A DNA stretch of 64,000 nucleotides. Origin: Paenibacillus allorhizosphaerae. GTDB taxonomy: Bacteria > Bacillota > Bacilli > Paenibacillales > NBRC-103111. The stretch spans positions 124,001 to 188,000 of the forward strand of contig NZ_CAJVCE010000005.1 in the NCBI RefSeq assembly GCF_910594985.1, written 5' to 3'. The translations under genes and the position numbers were made by a program. The notes under the pieces were generated by a model. The model ran no database searches and was not told where the DNA came from. It saw only the letters and a program-made list of their open reading frames with translations. Of this stretch, positions 45,869 to 56,983 are shown piece after piece. Numbering within the stretch: the stretch's first letter is position 1; each line of letters opens with the position of its first letter.

Positions 45869-47116
45869 TTATTGCTTTTTCTCATCGATCTGCTTCTGCA
45901 GCACTTCCTTAAAATCCCGAAGCGAAGTATTGATGTCCGCGTTGTTCTTATTCATGGCTCTGACGATATTGTTGAATGCCGCGTTGCCGGTTGCGTCGAA
46001 TTCACCGGGCACATAAAGCGATTGTTTCGGCGCTTTGACGCCGTTGACGTTCTTTTTGACGAACTCCGGATTCATATATATCTGCTCCTGCTTCTTCGAG
46101 TTTTCCGGACTTAAAAGCGCATCGATCAATGCCAGCGCTTCCACCTTGTGCTCACTCGTCGATGCGACCATGTATACGCCGTTGACCGGCGGTACTTTCA
46201 TGGGCTTATCGCTAAAGCGCGGGAACGTGACAATATCCCAGTTCGGCAGCGTATCTTTCTGTCTCTCCGCTTCCGTAATAAGCACGTCAACATTGCCGGC
46301 GAACATAGCGACGTTTTTCTCTTTCATGAAAGGATCGACGTTTCCGAGTTCTTTACCGGAGATTTTGAACGATTCCTGGTAAACGCGCAATATTTTTTCG
46401 AACAGCGGGTTCGACAGATCTACCTTGCCGCTAGCGTCCGTATAGCTCAATTCGTTGGCTTCATACAAGTATTGCGTCGTACCGAGATTCAAACCGTAAT
46501 ACTGCGTTCCGTTATCCGACCGGTTTACGCGCTTGGCCAGCTCCAGCACTTCGTCCCAGGTCATGTTGTCTTTCGGGTACGGCACGGCAAGCCGATCGAA
46601 AATGTCTTTGTTGTATACAAGCGCATGCAAGGCATAAGGGAAATTAGCCTTATCGGGAACCGCATACATTTTGCCGTCTTTGCTCAGTTTTTTGATGGCT
46701 TCCACATGCTCCGGAACGAATCGTTTCATGTCAAATTGCTGCTTGGCAAGCAATCCGGTCATGTCGTAGTTCAGATTCAGCCTGAGTGCATCATAGTACA
46801 CTTTCGTCGTAATATTCATGACGTCGAGCTTGACACCGGACACGATCAATTTCTCCATGTTTTCGCTGAGGCTGTGAAACTCGAAGTTGACGTTGGGTAA
46901 TTTCTTCCGGACGATTTCGTTGTTGACTCGGTCGTTGAATTCGTCCTGTCTGCCGGACCACAGCACTTTAAGCGTAATCGGCTCGGTCGTGATCGGCGTC
47001 GGCGCTTCCCCGGCAGGGGCGGCACCTCCCTCCTTGGGAGCGGCTTGCTGGCCGCAACCGGCAATAAAAGAGCCCAGGAGCACAGTAGCCAAAATCGATA
47101 TCGAAAGTCTTTTCAT
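45869..47116 (-). CDS. Extracellular solute-binding lipoprotein
   Basis: 415 residues from ATG 47116 (AAGGAGG seven bases upstream). Signal MKRLSISILATVLLGSFIA-GC with lipobox I-A-G-C. Core blocks include YALHALVYNKDIFDRLAVPY, NMTWDEVLELAKRVNRSDNG and VNGVYMVASTSEHKVEALAL. It is first in the SBP-NHL-GH78 transcript, so a rhamnose-containing oligosaccharide is a sensible ligand guess. Two cre-like elements lie 160-195 bp upstream in the divergent region shared with an AraC gene. No permease gene is adjacent. Confidence 0.92.
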   Translation of the reverse strand: MKRLSISILATVLLGSFIAGCGQQAAPKEGGAAPAGEAPTPITTEPITLKVLWSGRQDEFNDRVNNEIVRKKLPNVNFEFHSLSENMEKLIVSGVKLDVMNITTKVYYDALRLNLNYDMTGLLAKQQFDMKRFVPEHVEAIKKLSKDGKMYAVPDKANFPYALHALVYNKDIFDRLAVPYPKDNMTWDEVLELAKRVNRSDNGTQYYGLNLGTTQYLYEANELSYTDASGKVDLSNPLFEKILRVYQESFKISGKELGNVDPFMKEKNVAMFAGNVDVLITEAERQKDTLPNWDIVTFPRFSDKPMKVPPVNGVYMVASTSEHKVEALALIDALLSPENSKKQEQIYMNPEFVKKNVNGVKAPKQSLYVPGEFDATGNAAFNNIVRAMNKNNADINTSLRDFKEVLQKQIDEKKQ

Positions 47117-47278
47117 TCTTATTCCTCCTTGATGGTTTCGATTCCTTCTGCAATCGCCGATGTCGTAGCTAATTTTGGTATTCATGCCGAATTATGAGAT
47201 CATGCGCTTTTTTAGCGATCTTTTTTGAAAAAATACGGCCCCCTCCATGCTTCTTTCACGTCATTCCGTACTCAAAAA

Positions 47279-47311
47279 TGAAAGCGTTTGAATAAAATGA
47301 AACCGTTTTCC
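47279..47311. promoter_or_regulatory. Tandem cre-like sites in the SBP / AraC divergent region
   Basis: TGAAAGCGTTTGAA (47279-47292; 12 of 14) and TGAAACCGTTTTCC (47298-47311; 13 of 14) match TGWAANCGNTNWCA. They are 19 bp apart start to start, close to two helical turns, which would put both on one face of the DNA. They sit between the SBP start at 47116 and the AraC start at 47515, so CcpA or another LacI-family protein could control both. The rest of this 398-bp gap shows no gene. Confidence 0.55.
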
Positions 47312-47514
47312 AAGAACGCTGATCTGAAACTTCCGAAAAGCGTGATCCCCTCCTTTCCGTGAAATTTTGATTGCAAAGTTATTGCACTTTAATTTACATT
47401 TTAAATACAGTATAAATCGCCTAAACACAGCTTGTCGTTACATGGATCTCAGTGGTATTTGCACTTTTCTCATATATTCTTCATATCCCCTTAACATCAA
47501 AAGAGGTGTTCCCT

Positions 47515-48414
47515 TTGTACAGTCAGCACTTTGATCTCGGAGAACTGTCTTTGCTTCAGCCTACGGTTCATTACATCTGTTTGACCCGGGGCCGGCCGAA
47601 CCGGATATGGGGCCCGCGCGCCATTCCCGACTGCCATCTCGTCTATGTCGTATCCGGACTCGCCAAACTGACCATCGGTGCGGAAGAACGGCTTGTACAG
47701 CCGGGGCACTGCGCTTTTTACGGGGTAGACAGCGTGACGCAAATCGTTTCTACGGAAGAAGACCCCGTTACATACTACAGTCTTCATTTCGAATGGAATA
47801 CGCCGTCACCGACGCCCATGTCACTTCCGCAGCTGCTGTCGGGCATCCGCTACACTACGGGCAGCGAGCTCAACGGCCCTGCGACGAGCTACAGCGTCCG
47901 CGTTCCCGGGTACGGCGCGGTCGACATCCCGCATTTCTTCGCCTTCCCCGGAGCCGAACCGATGCTGCTGCAAATGCTGAGGGAATACGAGGCAAAGGAG
48001 CCGGGCTACGACTTCGTGCTGCGCGGACTGCTGGGCCGTCTGCTGGCCGCCCTGATCCGGCTGCAGCTTGGTAATACGTCGCACGGCGAGCTGGCCAGAA
48101 AAATCGCCCCGGCGCTCAAAGCCATCGAGAAGCAGCCCGAAACGGACTGGTCGACCGCTGCTTTGGCGGAGCTGTGCGGGTATAATACGAACTATTTTAC
48201 CGGGGTGTTCAAAGCGGCCACGGGCACCTCGCCCAAATCGTTCATTATCGCAGGCCGCATGAGACGGGCCAAAAAGCTGCTGCTGGAAGAGGACACGGTC
48301 GAGAAAGCCGCCCGCAAAGCGGGGTATACGAGTCTGCACTATTTTTGCCGTCATTTCAAAGCGGAAACCGGACAAACGCCGACGCAGTTCAAAAAACAGC
48401 TATTCGATCTATAG
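47515..48414 (+). CDS. AraC family transcriptional regulator
   Basis: 299 residues if the start is TTG 47515, which has GAGGTG six bases upstream; the frame is open further upstream without a ribosome site. The N-terminal cupin-like part includes AIPDCHLVYVVSGLAKLTIG and LVQPGHCAFYGVDSVTQIVS. The C-terminal double helix-turn-helix shows STAALAELCGYNTNYFTGVF, then KKLLLEEDTVEKAARKAGYT and SLHYFCRHFKAETGQTPTQF. It is not a close paralogue of the other two AraC proteins here. It lies upstream of the phosphoesterase and beta-galactosidase genes and divergent from the rhamnoside SBP operon, and could regulate either. Confidence 0.9.
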   Translation: MYSQHFDLGELSLLQPTVHYICLTRGRPNRIWGPRAIPDCHLVYVVSGLAKLTIGAEERLVQPGHCAFYGVDSVTQIVSTEEDPVTYYSLHFEWNTPSPTPMSLPQLLSGIRYTTGSELNGPATSYSVRVPGYGAVDIPHFFAFPGAEPMLLQMLREYEAKEPGYDFVLRGLLGRLLAALIRLQLGNTSHGELARKIAPALKAIEKQPETDWSTAALAELCGYNTNYFTGVFKAATGTSPKSFIIAGRMRRAKKLLLEEDTVEKAARKAGYTSLHYFCRHFKAETGQTPTQFKKQLFDL

Positions 48415-48524
48415 CGACCGTTATAATAGACAACCGGGTTTGCATTTTTCTCCGAAAACACAACGTAGTTCTTCCACTTTTAATCTTAATATAGTTATAT
48501 TACGCCGAAAATGCTTTGATTGAT

Positions 48525-48553
48525 TTGACATAAATCGACCTATATACTTTTAT
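48525..48553 (+). promoter_or_regulatory. Probable sigma-A promoter for the PHP-lacZ operon
   Basis: TTGACA, 17-bp spacer, TTTTAT (4 of 6), about 50 bp upstream of the PHP gene start. The -35 hexamer is inside GATTT-GACAT-AAATC, a small inverted repeat that could be an operator. Confidence 0.45.
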
Positions 48554-48603
48554 GATGACTATTGTCCCGATGAAATATGAAATTTGGCGCAAAGGAGTAC
48601 GCT

Positions 48604-49422
48604 ATGCGAATCGATTACCATACGCATCATAACCGGTGCGGTCATGCTCAAGGCACGTTAAGAGAAATGATCGAAGCGGCGGTCGAAGCCGGGCTGGATC
48701 AGATCGGGCTGTCGGACCATAGTCCTCTCTACTTCAGGGAAGAGGATCATCCGGTACCCGGCATGACGATGGCCAAGTCGGAATTTCCGAATTATGTCGC
48801 CGAGATGATCGCACTTCGCGAGGAATACAAAGGCCGCATCGACGTAAGACTTGGCGTGGAGTCCGATTATATCCGTGATTGGCCCGATGCCTACAGGGAG
48901 ATTTATGCAGCGTACCCGCTCGACTACGTCATCGGTTCGGTTCACTACACGGACGGCTTCCACGTATTCAGCCGCAACCGCTGGCAGCAGGAGACGGTCG
49001 ACGTCGACGAAACGTACATTAACTATATTCGCCATGTTCAGGAAGCGGCGTTGTGCGGCGTCTTCGATATTTTGGGCCATATCGACGCAATGAAGGGGCT
49101 AAACGTACCGCCGACCGTATCGCTGACAAGCTTGTGGGACGAAACGGTCGATAGGATCGCCCGATCGGGCGTCACCGTTGAAATCAACACTTCAGGGCTG
49201 TTCAAGCCGTGCAAAGCGTGGTTCCCGTCGGTGGATCTGATCGAACGGCTGGCCGCGCGAGGCGTTACGTTCACGTTCGGGTCGGATGCGCATTCCCCCG
49301 GCCAACTGCTGCACGATTGGGATACTGCGGTCGACACGCTGCGCAGCCTCGGCGTTCGCGAGCTGGCCACCTTCCGGGAACGGCGGCGAGTCATGATTCC
49401 GATTCCCGGCAAAATGATGTAA
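48604..49422 (+). CDS. PHP-domain phosphoesterase, histidinol-phosphatase (HisJ/HisK) type
   Basis: 272 residues from ATG 48604 (AAAGGAG six bases upstream). The PHP metal-binding motifs are visible: MRIDYHTHHNRCGHAQG (H-x-H), QIGLSDHSPLYF, RLGVESDYIRDW, YVIGSVHYTDGF, DILGHIDAMKG and FTFGSDAHSPGQL. Bacillales histidinol-phosphatase has this fold and length. However, the gene is 33 bp upstream of a beta-galactosidase and far from any visible his gene, so a related phosphoesterase role in sugar metabolism is possible. Annotation of the fold is secure, of the substrate is not. Confidence 0.88.
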   Translation: MRIDYHTHHNRCGHAQGTLREMIEAAVEAGLDQIGLSDHSPLYFREEDHPVPGMTMAKSEFPNYVAEMIALREEYKGRIDVRLGVESDYIRDWPDAYREIYAAYPLDYVIGSVHYTDGFHVFSRNRWQQETVDVDETYINYIRHVQEAALCGVFDILGHIDAMKGLNVPPTVSLTSLWDETVDRIARSGVTVEINTSGLFKPCKAWFPSVDLIERLAARGVTFTFGSDAHSPGQLLHDWDTAVDTLRSLGVRELATFRERRRVMIPIPGKMM

Positions 49423-52602
<3,180 letters not shown>

Positions 52603-52707
52603 GAAGAATCTGCAGATCGATACGCTTTCGCTGAAATTATTTGTGCCTTGGCAGAAACTTTTTCTTGCGAGCCGAACGCTTGAACGGCATTTTTCATTAC
52701 TTTATTA

Positions 52708-52756
52708 AAATACCCGGCTGCTCTTATGATGGTAAGAGTCGCCGGGTATTTTTTAG
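52708..52756. terminator. Bidirectional terminator between lacZ and the SBP
   Basis: AATACCCGGC pairs with GCCGGGTATT, with an inner CTCTTAT / GTAAGAG stem, and T runs on both strands (TATTTTTTAG forward). It serves convergent genes ending at 52602 and 52776. Confidence 0.9.
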
Positions 52757-52775
52757 TTAAAAGATATTGAATCCA

Positions 52776-54068
52776 TTAAGGTTTTTCACTCTTGATATAT
52801 TGGTTGATCGCTTCTTCCGCTTCCCTTAACGCCGTGTTGACGTCCTTCTTGCCTTGCGCATACTCTTTAAACTTGCTCACGAGCGTACCGCGCGATTTCG
52901 TATAATACGCCGAATACGGTGGGGCCGCAGGAGCCGGTTTACTTTTGAATATGCTGGAAATCTTTTTGTCCTTGAATGCGTCGTTGCCCTTCAAAAACTC
53001 ATTCTGGAATTTCGGGTCCTTCAATACCGAAAGCTTGCCGGCCCTCGCCTCCATCAGTTGCACCTCGTCGGAGAACATCACTTCCAGCACCCGTGCCGCA
53101 TCTTCTTTGTGCTTACTTGTTTTGGCTATATTCGTAATAACAATATCGTAGGCTCCGTATAAGTTCGGTTTGCTCGGATAGCTCGGATACTGGGCGACGT
53201 CCCAGTTGAGGTTCGGGTCGACAATGAGCTTATCGAACAGATTGACCGTCGTCAGCATGGCGACGTTTTTGTTTTTTACGAACCGATCCGTCACGCTCCC
53301 CGACATGATTCCTTCCTTCGGCGTGTTGCCCTGGATATCGTATATTTTTTTGCCCGTTTCGAAAACCATCTTATACGGCTCGCTGTTCACATCCGTTTTA
53401 TCGTTTCGACCGTCGACGATCCCCAGTGAAAGCGGTGTCAACATTCGCGTCAAATAATCGGGATCGAGTCCGATATACTGCGTACCGTTATCGAGTCGCG
53501 TCACTTTCTTGGATAGCTCGATCGTTTCGTCCCAAGTCATTCCGTCTTTCGGATAAGGCACTCCGAAACGATCGAATATGTCCTTATTGTAATACAGCGC
53601 GTAAAGCTGCACCCAGTTGGGCAGCCCGTACAAAAGGCCGGTCTTCGTTGACTGTTTGACGCTGTCTATCGCTCCCGGATCGAATCGCGACAGGTCGAAC
53701 TTCATCTTTTGAAGCAAAGGTGCAATATCTTCGAATAAGCCGAGGTCGGCCGTCTCCGGCATGAGACCGTTCCATACCGATATGAGGTCGATGTCTTCAC
53801 CTGCCGCAATCGCTTGCCCAACCGATACTTTCGGCAAAAATTCGATCGTGATGTGCGGATATTTTTTTTGCACCGGGTCCAGAATCAACGCTTTGAAGTC
53901 TTCTTCGGTCCAATAACCTTGCGTCTGGTACATCTTGAGCGTTACGGGCTCAAACTTCTCCTGTTGCGGTTTCGCGTCGGGCGAACCGGCGCCGGGATCT
54001 TTCTGGGAGCAGCCTGCGATAAGGGAACCTAACAAGACGACGGCAACACCTGTGTTCAGCTTTTTCAT
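52776..54068 (-). CDS. Extracellular solute-binding lipoprotein
   Basis: 430 residues, ATG at 54068 with AAGGGG seven bases upstream. Signal MKKLNTGVAVVLLGSLIA-GC with lipobox I-A-G-C. Core blocks are VQKKYPHITIEFLPKVSVGQ, LYALYYNKDIFDRFGVPYPK and GMTWDETIELSKKVTRLDNG, then YGAYDIVITNIAKTSKHKED. It is closest in layout to the SBP at 29335. It stands alone, with no enzyme, permease or ATPase gene beside it. The upstream region holds an ACATAT/ATATGT palindrome. Confidence 0.92.
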   Translation of the reverse strand: MKKLNTGVAVVLLGSLIAGCSQKDPGAGSPDAKPQQEKFEPVTLKMYQTQGYWTEEDFKALILDPVQKKYPHITIEFLPKVSVGQAIAAGEDIDLISVWNGLMPETADLGLFEDIAPLLQKMKFDLSRFDPGAIDSVKQSTKTGLLYGLPNWVQLYALYYNKDIFDRFGVPYPKDGMTWDETIELSKKVTRLDNGTQYIGLDPDYLTRMLTPLSLGIVDGRNDKTDVNSEPYKMVFETGKKIYDIQGNTPKEGIMSGSVTDRFVKNKNVAMLTTVNLFDKLIVDPNLNWDVAQYPSYPSKPNLYGAYDIVITNIAKTSKHKEDAARVLEVMFSDEVQLMEARAGKLSVLKDPKFQNEFLKGNDAFKDKKISSIFKSKPAPAAPPYSAYYTKSRGTLVSKFKEYAQGKKDVNTALREAEEAINQYIKSEKP

Positions 54069-54385
54069 ATTACAACCCCTTACTTATATAATATGACGAT
54101 AAATATTGTGCTACATGTAAAGTATAAGTTACTTTTTTTCGGGGATTCAATCATAACATATTCGTGATATGTAACTATATTAAGATTAACGTGATTTCGC
54201 TGAGCTCACAACTGCTGCATTAACTAGTAATCCCTGTAATGGCCATAATAAATATTACTGGTAATTCATATATTTTTTTTGTAAATATATTCGGGAAAGT
54301 GGCATTTTGCCCAGTACATCATATATTACACAATAAAGCAAGGAGTACTGCTATTGTTCATTCAAATACGGAAATGGGTGTGAAT
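54069..54385. promoter_or_regulatory. AT-rich divergent regulatory region with a palindrome
   Basis: 317 bp between the SBP start and the MerR-like start. It contains the palindrome ACATAT-TCGTG-ATATGT at 54156-54172. Just ahead of the MerR gene, AAGGAG precedes a nine-codon frame beginning with TTG at about 54355, whose TGA lies two bases before the ATG at 54386. No longer gene is visible. Confidence 0.4.
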
Positions 54386-54979
54386 ATGCCGGAAGATCAA
54401 AATATTACGCGGGTTCTCAGCATCGGGAGCGTATCCAAACAGCTGGAGGTGCCGCCCGGAACGGTAAGACAATGGGAACAAGATTTTATGCTGAACATCC
54501 CAAGAACACCGAACAATGTCCGTTACTACACTTTCCGCGATATCGAGTTGTTGCAAAAGATCAAGAAGATGTGCGACAACGGCGACACCGTTGAGACGAT
54601 CCGACAGCAGTTGAAAGAAGCGTCTCCTCAAATCTCACAGGCGCCCTCTACTCCGGAAGCGGTCATACCGGATTTGACTCGCATCGTGCAGGACCTCAAC
54701 GAGCGGGTGTTACGCATACAGCAGCTCTTGGAAACGTTGCCTGCCATCATGAAGTCGGCGGTCGCGGAAGGAATGAAAACGGAGCGTAAAGCCGCCGTTA
54801 AACCGATTGAGATTGAGCCGCATTCGGCTGCTCCGATCGCAGACCTTGCCGAAGAGGGCGGCAAACTGGCGCCCGATACAACTCGGCTGTACGTAGCTGC
54901 GCTGCCGTTATCCGAGAAAAAGAAAAAAACGACTTGGCGTAAGAATGGGCGAAATAAGAAAGAAACCGGAAAACGGTAG
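54386..54979 (+). CDS. MerR-family HTH protein (RacA-like)
   Basis: 197 residues from ATG 54386 (MPEDQNITRVLSIGSVSKQL); ATG 54374 is also possible and neither has a strong ribosome site. A MerR-type helix-turn-helix is at residues about 10-75 (VSKQLEVPPGTVRQWEQDF, NNVRYYTFRDIELLQKIKKM). A helical linker and a predicted short coiled coil follow (IVQDLNERVLRIQQLLETLP), then a strongly basic tail (KKKKTTWRKNGRNKKETGKR). This shape resembles RacA-like chromosome-anchoring or general MerR proteins of Bacillales. No ligand-binding cysteines are seen, so metal sensing is unlikely. Confidence 0.78.
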   Translation: MPEDQNITRVLSIGSVSKQLEVPPGTVRQWEQDFMLNIPRTPNNVRYYTFRDIELLQKIKKMCDNGDTVETIRQQLKEASPQISQAPSTPEAVIPDLTRIVQDLNERVLRIQQLLETLPAIMKSAVAEGMKTERKAAVKPIEIEPHSAAPIADLAEEGGKLAPDTTRLYVAALPLSEKKKKTTWRKNGRNKKETGKR

Positions 54980-55137
54980 TTTCCGGCTCATAAATGAAGA
55001 AAAAAAGCTTGAGTATGCAGCGGCTGACATCCTACTATCCGGATAGGGGAACAGCCGCCGTTGTTTCTTTAGCACGCTGCGCTACGGTTCATCGATTCCT
55101 CTGGCGCGGCAGCAGCTGCGAATCCAATATGCAATCT

Positions 55138-55434
55138 TTATCGAACAGCTTCCTGCACGTGCTCTTTGCAAAAAGCTTCGATCTGCTTCTCCTCTTCTTC
55201 ATCCATCTCAAAATCGAGATATTGATTCGTCTGCCTGTCCAAAAACTCGTACTTCACAATGCGTTCCCGGTTATCCTCCACGCTGTACACGACCCTTAAA
55301 TATACCCCGCTTTCGGTATGTAGCTCGTCATCCTCCGGTACGTCCAGATCAAGCAAAAACTCGTAGCGCGTTCCTGCCAAAATACCGAACGGGTCTTTAA
55401 TCAATTCCACACTGTACTCCGTAATCGTAAACAA
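55138..55434 (-). CDS. Small conserved Bacillales protein, DUF6509-like
   Basis: 98 residues. The sequence MFTITEYSVELIKDPFGILA, then RYEFLLDLDVPEDDELHTES, then YSVEDNRERIVKYEFLDRQT, then an acidic end EMDEEEEKQIEAFC, resembles the uncharacterised DUF6509 family (recalled, not searched). It has alternating beta strands and an acidic C-terminal helix, with no signal or membrane segment. It has a plausible ribosome site (AAGGGAGGAT) before the ATG. Function unknown. It is divergent from the membrane protein at 55602. Confidence 0.78.
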   Translation of the reverse strand: MFTITEYSVELIKDPFGILAGTRYEFLLDLDVPEDDELHTESGVYLRVVYSVEDNRERIVKYEFLDRQTNQYLDFEMDEEEEKQIEAFCKEHVQEAVR

Positions 55435-55601
55435 TCGTATCCTCCCTTTCCAAACCTCTCGTCTCTATTATATACAAAATCATCGCTGCGCCCTAATGAT
55501 CCGATGCGGAAATTAAAATGAATCGGACAATATATTCCATCCGCCGTGCGCAAATCGAAAGCGCTTGCATATACTATATAAAAAGCGTTGGAGGTGTGCT
55601 C

Positions 55602-55928
55602 ATGTCAAAACTGACATCGTTTCCAATTCTCAGCGCGTTGATTGGTGTATTGTTCCTTTTATCTTCCTTTTGGATCGAAATGCCCGGGCCGTCCGCGGTG
55701 CGAAGCAGCTTAGTCGGTGGCTTGATTCTGGCTTTTTCGTCCGCTCTATCGTACGGCAAGTCGGGTTGGGGCTCCATATTCCATTGGATCTCCCTCATTT
55801 GCAGTGTTTGGTTTATTATGTTTCCGATTGTCTACTCGCTGGACTTTATTTTGACCGCAGCTTATATGCTGCTGGCTATTACTTCGGTCATGTTGAACTA
55901 TTACGCCATGGAGCATGAAGAAGAATAA
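55602..55928 (+). CDS. Small four-helix membrane protein (SPW-repeat-like)
   Basis: 108 residues from ATG 55602, with GGAGGT six bases upstream. Four hydrophobic segments are visible: FPILSALIGVLFLLSSFWIE, SSLVGGLILAFSSALSY, SIFHWISLICSVWFIMFPIV and FILTAAYMLLAITSVMLNYY, in an apparent two-by-two repeat as in SPW-repeat proteins, although the S-P-W motif itself is replaced. The C-terminus is acidic (EHEEE). Function unknown. A terminator follows about 100 bp downstream. Confidence 0.8.
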   Translation: MSKLTSFPILSALIGVLFLLSSFWIEMPGPSAVRSSLVGGLILAFSSALSYGKSGWGSIFHWISLICSVWFIMFPIVYSLDFILTAAYMLLAITSVMLNYYAMEHEEE

Positions 55929-56025
55929 ACGTCTTTTTATTCCCGAAATCGTATAAGCCGTTCGCTTCCATGTACAAGCGGGTTTCCCATATATCATGTC
56001 CTGTTCAAATCAAATGGACAACGCT

Positions 56026-56051
56026 AAAAAGCTGCGCTTCCGCAGCTTTTT
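56026..56051. terminator. Bidirectional terminator
   Basis: AAAAAGCTGCG pairs with CGCAGCTTTTT across a 4-base loop, an 11-bp perfect stem with T runs either way. It serves the small minus-strand gene ending at 56051 and probably the membrane protein gene on the plus strand. Confidence 0.88.
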
Positions 56052-56278
56052 CACTGTTCATTCGAACGTTTCTCCGTATGCATGGCGGAACCGGCTGCCG
56101 ATTTGGACGAGCCGTTCTCCGTTTTTCGCGCGTTCCCGCTCGCACCTACTCCGAACTCTGCGCTCTGAGACCAATCTTCAAAAGAAGCATCGAGCTGCCG
56201 TTCCCTGCCGGGGTCCTCATTGACATCGGAGTCTACTTCCATTGGCGTCTCCGGATTCGCCTTACCGAATAAGTTCAT
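56051..56278 (-). CDS. Small acidic hypothetical protein
   Basis: 75 residues, ATG at 56278 with AGGGGAG seven bases upstream and a strong terminator overlapping the stop, which supports a real gene despite its length. It begins MNLFGKANPETPMEVDSDVN and then is hydrophilic, rich in Ser, Gly, Asp and Glu (GRERQLDASFEDWSQSAEFG, then SGNARKTENGSSKSAAGS). It is likely disordered, without signal peptide or cysteines. I do not recognise a family; the composition resembles small spore- or stress-related proteins, which is only an impression. Confidence 0.6.
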   Translation of the reverse strand: MNLFGKANPETPMEVDSDVNEDPGRERQLDASFEDWSQSAEFGVGASGNARKTENGSSKSAAGSAMHTEKRSNEQ

Positions 56279-56419
56279 TTGATATCTCCCCTATTCATTT
56301 ATAGGGTTAAGTTGCATACAAATCCGTATTTTTATTCGTATCGGTTCGAATGATATAAATAATCACTATTCAGGAAAACATAAACTGTACCCATTATCCG
56401 ATGAAGGAGCACAGCACGA

Positions 56420-56944
56420 ATGATCAGCAACCGCGAACTGAAAGACGAGATCGAGCAGTTAAACGAACAAAACCAGTCGTTAACCCAAGAGCTTCAGCAG
56501 ATCAAAGATTTGCTTCAACAACAAAGCCAACAGCAAAATAATCAAAAAAACCAACAACAGCAAAATCGTCAGAACCATTCCGGCAATCGTGGGGGCGGTC
56601 AGAGCGGCAGCCAAAACCATTCGAATTCGAACTCGGACATTTCCAATATAGCCAACGACTTTATGATCCTTAAAGATATGAGCTCCAGCATCGAATCAAA
56701 GATGAAAGACTACGTCTCGCAGCAATCGGGACAATCCGGCAGCAATTCCTTAACCCAGGAAGACGTTATTAATCTCGTTTTACATATGATGAACGGCATG
56801 ATCGACTGGACCGTAGACTACGTCTCAAGCCAAGGTCAAGGTCAAAATCAAGGGCAGGGGCAGGGACAAGACCAAGGTCAGAGTCAAAGTCACGGCCAGT
56901 CGCAGAATATGGATCAAGGGCAGGGACAAAACCAACTTCAATAA
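56420..56944 (+). CDS. Glutamine-rich low-complexity protein
   Basis: 174 residues, ATG at 56420 with AAGGAG upstream. Residues 5-35 form a likely coiled coil (LKDEIEQLNEQNQSLTQELQ) followed by a Q/N-rich run, a Gly/Ser/Asn linker, a more ordered centre (ISNIANDFMILKDMSSSIES and SLTQEDVINLVLHMMNGMID) and a C-terminal tract of near-repeats of G-Q-G-Q and G-Q-N-Q (about 135-174). No signal peptide. The middle helix pair could be the folded part. Function unknown; Q/G-rich tails like this can drive assembly or condensation. Confidence 0.75.
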   Translation: MISNRELKDEIEQLNEQNQSLTQELQQIKDLLQQQSQQQNNQKNQQQQNRQNHSGNRGGGQSGSQNHSNSNSDISNIANDFMILKDMSSSIESKMKDYVSQQSGQSGSNSLTQEDVINLVLHMMNGMIDWTVDYVSSQGQGQNQGQGQGQDQGQSQSHGQSQNMDQGQGQNQLQ

Positions 56945-56983
56945 ATCGTTCATCGAATCTCGATCCTTAGTCGCAGCCGCGTC

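Noticed and set aside
48604-49422. Confident assignment as the histidine-biosynthesis hisJ gene
   Set aside because: The PHP fold is clear, but the gene is in a beta-galactosidase operon with no his genes in view, so the substrate is left open.
54994-55299. 101-codon plus-strand frame after the MerR gene
   Set aside because: Mostly antisense to the DUF6509-like gene and without a ribosome site; its hydrophobic part mirrors acidic codons on the other strand.
56830-56940. Short tandem repeats that might be a CRISPR array
   Set aside because: The repeats are codon-phased G-Q units within an open frame, without unique spacers.
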